64,000 nucleotides of DNA from Syntrophaceae bacterium UBA6087 (GTDB taxonomy: Bacteria > Desulfobacterota > Desulfomonilia > UBA1062): positions 35,611-99,610 of the forward strand of contig DIXF01000015.1 of NCBI GenBank assembly GCA_002448235.1. The letters are read 5' to 3'. The stretch's first letter is position 1. Every line of letters begins with the position of its first letter. Below, piece by piece: positions 59,595 through 64,000 of this stretch. A program made the translations under genes and the position numbers. A model generated the notes under the pieces. It was not told where the DNA came from. It saw nothing but the letters and a program-made list of their open reading frames with translations, and did no database searches.

Positions 59595-60974
59595 TTATTC
59601 CCGCTCGAAAAGGATTCCGTACTTCTCCAGCTTCCTTTCAAAGGTCGGCCGTGAGATGCCGAGGACATCGCAGATCTCGCCTTTGTTCTTCTTCGTATCC
59701 TTCAGCACTCTGCGGATGTGCATCTCCTCGACTTCATCCAGGGTAAGGATCCTCCCCGCGGAGTCGCAGAAGACCTCCGCCTCCTGCTCTTTTGCCCGGG
59801 AAGAACGCTGATCTTCGCCCAGGTCGGGAAAGTCGGATTTTACCAGGACCTGGCCCTTGGCGACCACTGCCGCGCGGACAAGGAGATTTTCGAGCTCGCG
59901 CACATTTCCGGGCCAGCTGTACTGCCTGAAGGTCTCCAGCACCTCATCGGAAACGCCTGCGATCTGCTTGTGAAGCTCAAGGTTTATCTTTTCCAGGAGA
60001 TAATCTATCAGGGGCTTTATGTCCTCTTTGCGCTCCCTCAACGGAGGAATGGTGATGGTGACGATGTTCAGCCGGTAATACAGGTCATCCCTGAACAGCC
60101 CTTCTTTTATGAGTGATTTCAAATCCTTGTTGGTCGCCGCGATGACCCTGGCGTTCACCTTGATCCGGTCCTTGCCGCCGACCCTCTCGAACTCTCTTTC
60201 CTGAAGCACGCGGAGCAGCTTGGCCTGAAGGTTCAGCGACATTTCGCTGATCTCGTCGAGAAACACCGTTCCGTAGCGGGCAAGCTCGAACTTTCCGGGT
60301 TTGCGGTTGATCGCCCCGGTGAAAGAACCCTTCTCATGCCCGAACAGCTCCGACTCGAGAAGGGTCTCTACGATCGCAGAGCAGTTTATGCCTATATACG
60401 GCTCTTCGGCAGAGGTGTTGTTGTGAATCACCTTGGCTATGAGCTCTTTGCCCGTTCCGCTTTCGCCCTGCAGAAGCACGGGCGCTTTGCTCTGGGAGAC
60501 CACCCCGATCGTCTTGAATATATCCCGCATGTAGGGTCCCACGCCGATAATGTCGCCCACCTTGAAGTCTCTTGACGATTCCACCAGCAGTCCCCTGATC
60601 TTTTTCTCCATCTCGAGGGCGTGTACGGCCTTCTTTATGGCGATATCGAGCTCATTGACGTCTATCGGCTTGTGGATATAGTCGAATGCCCCTTCTTTCA
60701 TGGCCTTGATGGTGGATTCCATGTCGTGATGGGCCGTGATCATGATGACCTTTACGTGCTCGTCCTCTTCGCGCAAGTCCTCCAGGATCCTGAACCCGTT
60801 CACGTCCGGGAGCTTGATGTCGAGGATCACCACGTCCGGGGAGGTCTGGGTAAACTTGTTGAGACCGTCTGTCCCTGTCGGAGCGGTCTGGACGCTGTAT
60901 CCTTCTTCCATGAGGTAAAGATGGAGCGTTTCCCGGATGGAGCTGTCGTCATCGATAACGAGGATCTTTGCCAT
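59595..60974 (-). CDS. Sigma-54 response regulator (NtrC type)
   Basis: A 459-aa NtrC-family activator. The receiver (1-118) has DDDSS, phospho-Asp in VVILDIKLPDVNG near 52 and Lys in YIHKPIDV near 102. The AAA+ domain (140-370) has GESGTGKE, the GSFTGA loop, GTVFLDEISEM and SWPGNVRELENL. The Fis-type helix-turn-helix (KNKGEICDVLGISRPTFERK) is at the C terminus. The ribosome site is AGGACAGGAAGC. It follows the membrane kinase gene (stop 60989) by 14 bases. It likely controls the neighbouring small membrane protein gene (sigma-54 match at 59413), and maybe the FN3 gene's promoter. Confidence 0.93.
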   Translation of the reverse strand: MAKILVIDDDSSIRETLHLYLMEEGYSVQTAPTGTDGLNKFTQTSPDVVILDIKLPDVNGFRILEDLREEDEHVKVIMITAHHDMESTIKAMKEGAFDYIHKPIDVNELDIAIKKAVHALEMEKKIRGLLVESSRDFKVGDIIGVGPYMRDIFKTIGVVSQSKAPVLLQGESGTGKELIAKVIHNNTSAEEPYIGINCSAIVETLLESELFGHEKGSFTGAINRKPGKFELARYGTVFLDEISEMSLNLQAKLLRVLQEREFERVGGKDRIKVNARVIAATNKDLKSLIKEGLFRDDLYYRLNIVTITIPPLRERKEDIKPLIDYLLEKINLELHKQIAGVSDEVLETFRQYSWPGNVRELENLLVRAAVVAKGQVLVKSDFPDLGEDQRSSRAKEQEAEVFCDSAGRILTLDEVEEMHIRRVLKDTKKNKGEICDVLGISRPTFERKLEKYGILFERE

Positions 60975-60988
60975 GCTTCCTGTCCTTT

Positions 60989-63589
60989 TTATGGTTGAAT
61001 GGTCTGATCGGCCTGCACAATGCCATTATTCTCATCCGTGCGCTCCCACCTCGGGAAGGAGAGGATGAATCTGGTCCCTTCGCCGCTGCCGCTGATTATC
61101 TCGATCTTTCCTCCATGCTGGTCTACGATTTTCTTCACCTGGGTAAGGCCGAGGCCTGTCCCATAGCTTTTCCGGGAAAAGAACGGATTGAACAAATGGG
61201 GCCGGTCCTGTTCGTCGATCCCGCAGCCGTTGTCCCGGACTTCGATGGAGAGGAAATTATAGTCGCCCGTTAAAGAAATCACGAGCCTTCCCTTGTGCTC
61301 CATTGCATCGACGGCATTCTGAAAAATGTTGATGAGCGCCTGCATGATCATTGCCTGATCGACCATGATGATCATCGGATCGTCCGGGTAGTTTTTTTCG
61401 ACGGCGATCTGCTTTTCAAACAGCGATTTTTCGACCAGAGCGAGCGCCTGATCGATGGCTGCCCTCATGTCGGAAGGCTCTTTTTTCGGATCAAGGGGCT
61501 TGGCATAAATGAGCACGTCGCTCACGAGCTTCTCGAGATGCTCGACCTCCCGCTGGGCGATCTTGAACCTTTTCAGATCGTTGCCTTCGGGCTGCATACG
61601 CTTTTCCAGGATCTGCAGACTCATCTTTATCGAGGAAAGGGGGTTTCTGACTTCATGGGCGATCCCGGCCGAGAGCTGGCCGATCGCAGCGAGCTTCTGG
61701 CTCTCGTAGTATTTTTCCTCAAGCTCCTTGATCTCGGTGATGTCCCGTTCAACCAGAACGAACCTGTCCGTTCCCTTGACCGGGCCAGGGGTCATCATGA
61801 GCTTTTTCTTTCTGCCGTCCCTCGCCGTCATCTCGAGTTCGTACGGGTTGAAGATCCCCCGCCTGGCGTCCTCCCACTTGGACATGGCGTATGCCCTGTG
61901 CTCGGGCGCAACGTATTCGGTAAAATGCCTGCCCTTGGGGTCGTGCTCGCTCCTGCGGTCTTTGATATGCCTGCTTACGTAGTTGATGATGCCGTCTTTG
62001 TTCAGCTCGTAGATTTTATCCGGAAGGCTGTCGAGGATGCTCTGGAGATAGTTGTAGAGTTCTTCCACCTCGTGGGCGAGCCGGATATTCTCATCGAGCT
62101 CGTTCTGAAGGGTCTCGGCATATTCAAGGAGGCTCCTGGTGAGCTCCATCTCTTTCGTCACGTCGAGGAAGGTCTCGATTGCGGCTACGATTTCTCCTTT
62201 TTCGTCGAAGATCGGCGCGGCAAGGAAATGGATGTGGCGGTCCTTTCCCCGCATGTTCTTGAAATGCCTTACCGCCTCATATGCCCCTTCGATCGATTCG
62301 GATTTGAGTACCTTGCCTTCGCCGTAATACGCATCAAATTTCTCGACGTTACGGTCGATGATAAAGTCCGCCAGGAAGGGCCGCTTTTCTTTATAGAACG
62401 GCATATAATACTTATCCGTATTGATCATCTCTTCCGAGCTCGAACCGGTGAGATCGGTACAGGCACGGTTCCATAAGATGACCTTGTGGTCGTTGTTCAA
62501 CACGAACATCGGCACCGGAGAGCCTTCGATGATCCCGTCAATGGTCATCTTTTCTCTCAAGAGCTTGCTCTGCCACACCTCCCTCTCCCTGAGCCTCTTG
62601 AGCTCTTCCTTGAGGCGGGCCCGCTTGACGTCCGAGCGGGCAATGGAAACCGCCGTAATGATGACCACTGCGATAAGGCCCACAGCTCCCAGGATTATAT
62701 TGAAAGACGCGCTCCGGATGGGTTTCAGGATTTTATCATGACGCGTGACGAGAACTACCCACCACTTCGTGATTCCGATGCGGACCGGCGCATAGGCAAT
62801 GATGCCTTTCTCGAGCTTGCCGTCCCGGAGAACAGCCAGTTCGTTGTAGCGTTTCGATTTGTAGGAGAACATCTTAAAAGACGGATCGTTTTTCAGATTT
62901 TCGATCCTTATCTTTTTATTCCGGTGAAAGACGACACTGCCCGATTCATCGACGAGCCAGAAGTCGCTCATGTACGTCTGGTCGACAGGTATGGTCCTGC
63001 CTAGGAAGTATTCGGGGGGCAGGACGGCAATTACCGCACCACCGTACCCTCCCTGCCCGTCGAGGACAGGAAGCCCGATACAGATGGTTTTGCCCGAAGA
63101 TTCTTTCCTCAGGCCCTCCATACCAGGGATGTTCCCGACTTCCCCGGTGTATCTCTGGTTCAGTTTCTTTATCGCATGGCTCATGGCAGGGTCGACATAC
63201 CTCCTGCCCAGGATATTCGACACAACGTCTTCCGGGTACCCTGCCACCACGACATCGTTTTTATCGATTACAATGATCGCCCGCATGACTTTATCGAAGT
63301 CGTCATAAAGGGCAGCGACGCCGTCTTTTTTCTTTTCCGGAGCCGCCGCAGGGTCTCCCAAAAGCTTGGCGAGCGTGATCATGCCCTTTTCGCTTCCTGC
63401 AATGCTTTCTTCCATCCTCGCGGCGACCTGATCTGCAATCGATGCCTGCTGGGCGCTGAACAGCTCTACGATAGACCTTTCACGTACATAATAGACGGTC
63501 AAGCCAAGGAATATGATCAGTATGATGACGCTTAACGCAGTAAGCCAGATGGAATATCTTATGTATAGGCGGGAGGCGCTTCTCTTCAT
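60989..63589 (-). CDS. Membrane histidine kinase with a Cache sensor and PAS domains
   Basis: An 866-aa membrane kinase. There is a TM segment at 14-34, then a periplasmic dCache-type domain (about 40-295: VMRAIIVIDKNDVVVAGYPE, GGAVIAVLPPEYFLGR, YMSDFWLVDESGSVVF), and a second TM at about 297-318. PAS domains follow at about 355-480 and 530-650. HisKA holds LAAIGQLSAGIAHEVRNPLS (His near 668) and HATPase_c reads FQNAVDAMEHKGR, EVRDNGCGIDEQDRP, GTGLGLTQVKK. Cache domains bind small external ligands such as carboxylates. The partner is the NtrC-type regulator 14 bases downstream. The ribosome site is weak, and a 10-bp inverted repeat precedes the start. Confidence 0.92.
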   Translation of the reverse strand: MKRSASRLYIRYSIWLTALSVIILIIFLGLTVYYVRERSIVELFSAQQASIADQVAARMEESIAGSEKGMITLAKLLGDPAAAPEKKKDGVAALYDDFDKVMRAIIVIDKNDVVVAGYPEDVVSNILGRRYVDPAMSHAIKKLNQRYTGEVGNIPGMEGLRKESSGKTICIGLPVLDGQGGYGGAVIAVLPPEYFLGRTIPVDQTYMSDFWLVDESGSVVFHRNKKIRIENLKNDPSFKMFSYKSKRYNELAVLRDGKLEKGIIAYAPVRIGITKWWVVLVTRHDKILKPIRSASFNIILGAVGLIAVVIITAVSIARSDVKRARLKEELKRLREREVWQSKLLREKMTIDGIIEGSPVPMFVLNNDHKVILWNRACTDLTGSSSEEMINTDKYYMPFYKEKRPFLADFIIDRNVEKFDAYYGEGKVLKSESIEGAYEAVRHFKNMRGKDRHIHFLAAPIFDEKGEIVAAIETFLDVTKEMELTRSLLEYAETLQNELDENIRLAHEVEELYNYLQSILDSLPDKIYELNKDGIINYVSRHIKDRRSEHDPKGRHFTEYVAPEHRAYAMSKWEDARRGIFNPYELEMTARDGRKKKLMMTPGPVKGTDRFVLVERDITEIKELEEKYYESQKLAAIGQLSAGIAHEVRNPLSSIKMSLQILEKRMQPEGNDLKRFKIAQREVEHLEKLVSDVLIYAKPLDPKKEPSDMRAAIDQALALVEKSLFEKQIAVEKNYPDDPMIIMVDQAMIMQALINIFQNAVDAMEHKGRLVISLTGDYNFLSIEVRDNGCGIDEQDRPHLFNPFFSRKSYGTGLGLTQVKKIVDQHGGKIEIISGSGEGTRFILSFPRWERTDENNGIVQADQTIQP

Positions 63590-63604
63590 CGCAAAAGATT
63601 GCTT

Positions 63605-63646
63605 CTCTTCGTCCCGTCAGCGGAAAAGTCTACAAAGGACGAAGAG
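63605..63646. repeat. Inverted repeat ahead of the membrane kinase gene
   Basis: CTCTTCGTCC (63605-63614) and GGACGAAGAG (63637-63646) form a 10-bp stem with a 22-base loop. It lies between the 56-aa membrane protein gene and the kinase gene, 15 bases upstream of the kinase start. It could attenuate read-through or hide the kinase ribosome site; this is inference. Confidence 0.45.
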
Positions 63647-63653
63647 GACACGC

Positions 63654-63824
63654 TCATGTGTTGCCGTCACTTTCCTCATGTTCTGCGTATGCAATCAGGG
63701 CATATATGGCAAAGGCAAAGAGCAGCGAGAGGAAGAGCGTGACAAGCCCGCTCTTGATGCCTATTACCACCTCACAAAACAACCAGGCTATAAGATATCC
63801 CGCAATGGCGCCGATTTCTCTCAT
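63654..63824 (-). CDS. Small membrane protein (56 aa)
   Basis: A 56-codon gene read directly from the reverse complement: MREIGAIAGYLIAWLFCEVV, then IGIKSGLVTLFLSLLFAFAI and YALIAYAEHEESDGNT. Two hydrophobic helices (about 5-22 and 25-47) are followed by an acidic tail. The start at 63824 follows AAGGTTAAACG. It sits 65 bases upstream of the membrane kinase gene on the same strand and is probably part of the same operon; it may be an accessory subunit of the kinase. No homologue is recognised. Confidence 0.6.
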   Translation of the reverse strand: MREIGAIAGYLIAWLFCEVVIGIKSGLVTLFLSLLFAFAIYALIAYAEHEESDGNT

Positions 63825-64000
63825 CGTTTAACCTTATATCTTTCTTCGATTTTATCAGCAGTTGTTATTGCCTATGCTTTTATGGGCTAATTGCCAATGG
63901 TTTTAGTACCATAATGCGGGGGCAAAGTCATCAATTCTCTTCAAACGCTCTGTGCACCGTAAAATCCCAATGTTGCCTGGCCGGTCTTTACTTTTCGTTC

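Noticed and set aside
1..64000. CRISPR arrays, tRNA or rRNA genes, intact insertion sequences
   Set aside because: No regularly spaced direct repeats, no cloverleaf or rRNA signatures, and no transposase frames were seen on either strand.

Overview
The window reads as a chromosomal segment of a Desulfobacterota-like (deltaproteobacterial) bacterium of moderately high GC. The genes that point there are two tungsten/molybdenum aldehyde:ferredoxin oxidoreductases (AORs), several SCP2 lipid-carrier proteins, an ATP-driven benzoyl-CoA-reductase/2-hydroxyacyl-CoA-dehydratase type enzyme, many acyl-CoA dehydrogenases, a MEDS-PAS sensor, FmdB and NtrC-type regulators. This taxonomic reading is an inference from gene content; there is no rRNA, tRNA or phylogenetic marker in the window. 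No CRISPR array, intact insertion sequence, phage or tRNA was seen.

Layout. 1-9642: a truncated MEDS-PAS sensor, a solitary AlkB-type alkane monooxygenase, several lipoproteins or secreted proteins (SGNH hydrolase, DUF1573-like, transglutaminase-like), a WbqC-like protein and an FmdB zinc ribbon. 9823-13802: an AOR, SCP2, iron alcohol dehydrogenase, SCP2 operon, divergent from a 620-aa acyl-CoA dehydrogenase. 16173-19872: a MalT/LAL-type regulator and a secreted PAAR protein. 20423-25538: a TetR-headed operon with two acyl-CoA dehydrogenases, an SDR and an acetoacetate-decarboxylase-like protein. 25771-26904: a secreted FN3 protein behind a very good sigma-54 promoter match, and a 61-aa protein. 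27049-32055: acyl-CoA synthetase, enoyl-CoA hydratase, 3-hydroxyacyl-CoA dehydrogenase and a methyltransferase. 32074-37762: a NarL-type two-component pair, a DJ-1/PfpI protein, a lipoprotein and a PlsC-like acyltransferase.

38466-50384 is the most distinctive part: twelve closely packed genes on the minus strand. In transcription order they are a thioredoxin-like protein without CxxC, an acyl-CoA-dehydrogenase-like protein without a catalytic Glu, two SCP2 proteins, an AOR, an acyl-CoA ligase, two catalytic subunits and two ATPase activators of the benzoyl-CoA reductase class I (Bzd-like) family, a CooC-like ATPase and a TPR protein. A soluble PAS histidine kinase and a sigma-54 activator (50614-54839) sit directly upstream, and the gap between them holds a GG-N10-GC sigma-54 promoter match and a 29-bp palindrome. 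The substrate is not known. The long-SCP2, short-SCP2 and AOR combination recurs in both AOR loci, so it looks like a functional module.

55228-64000: a hotdog thioesterase, a hybrid kinase flanked by copies of a dispersed non-coding repeat and followed by its out-of-frame C-terminal tail, a small membrane protein with a possible sigma-54 promoter, a membrane kinase/NtrC pair, and a 56-aa membrane protein. Overall the genes form a hub for oxidising and reducing lipids, alkane-derived compounds or aromatics as CoA thioesters: alcohol to aldehyde (Fe-ADH), aldehyde and acid (AOR), activation (ligases) and beta-oxidation. No thiolase, ferredoxin or electron-transfer flavoprotein gene lies in the window.
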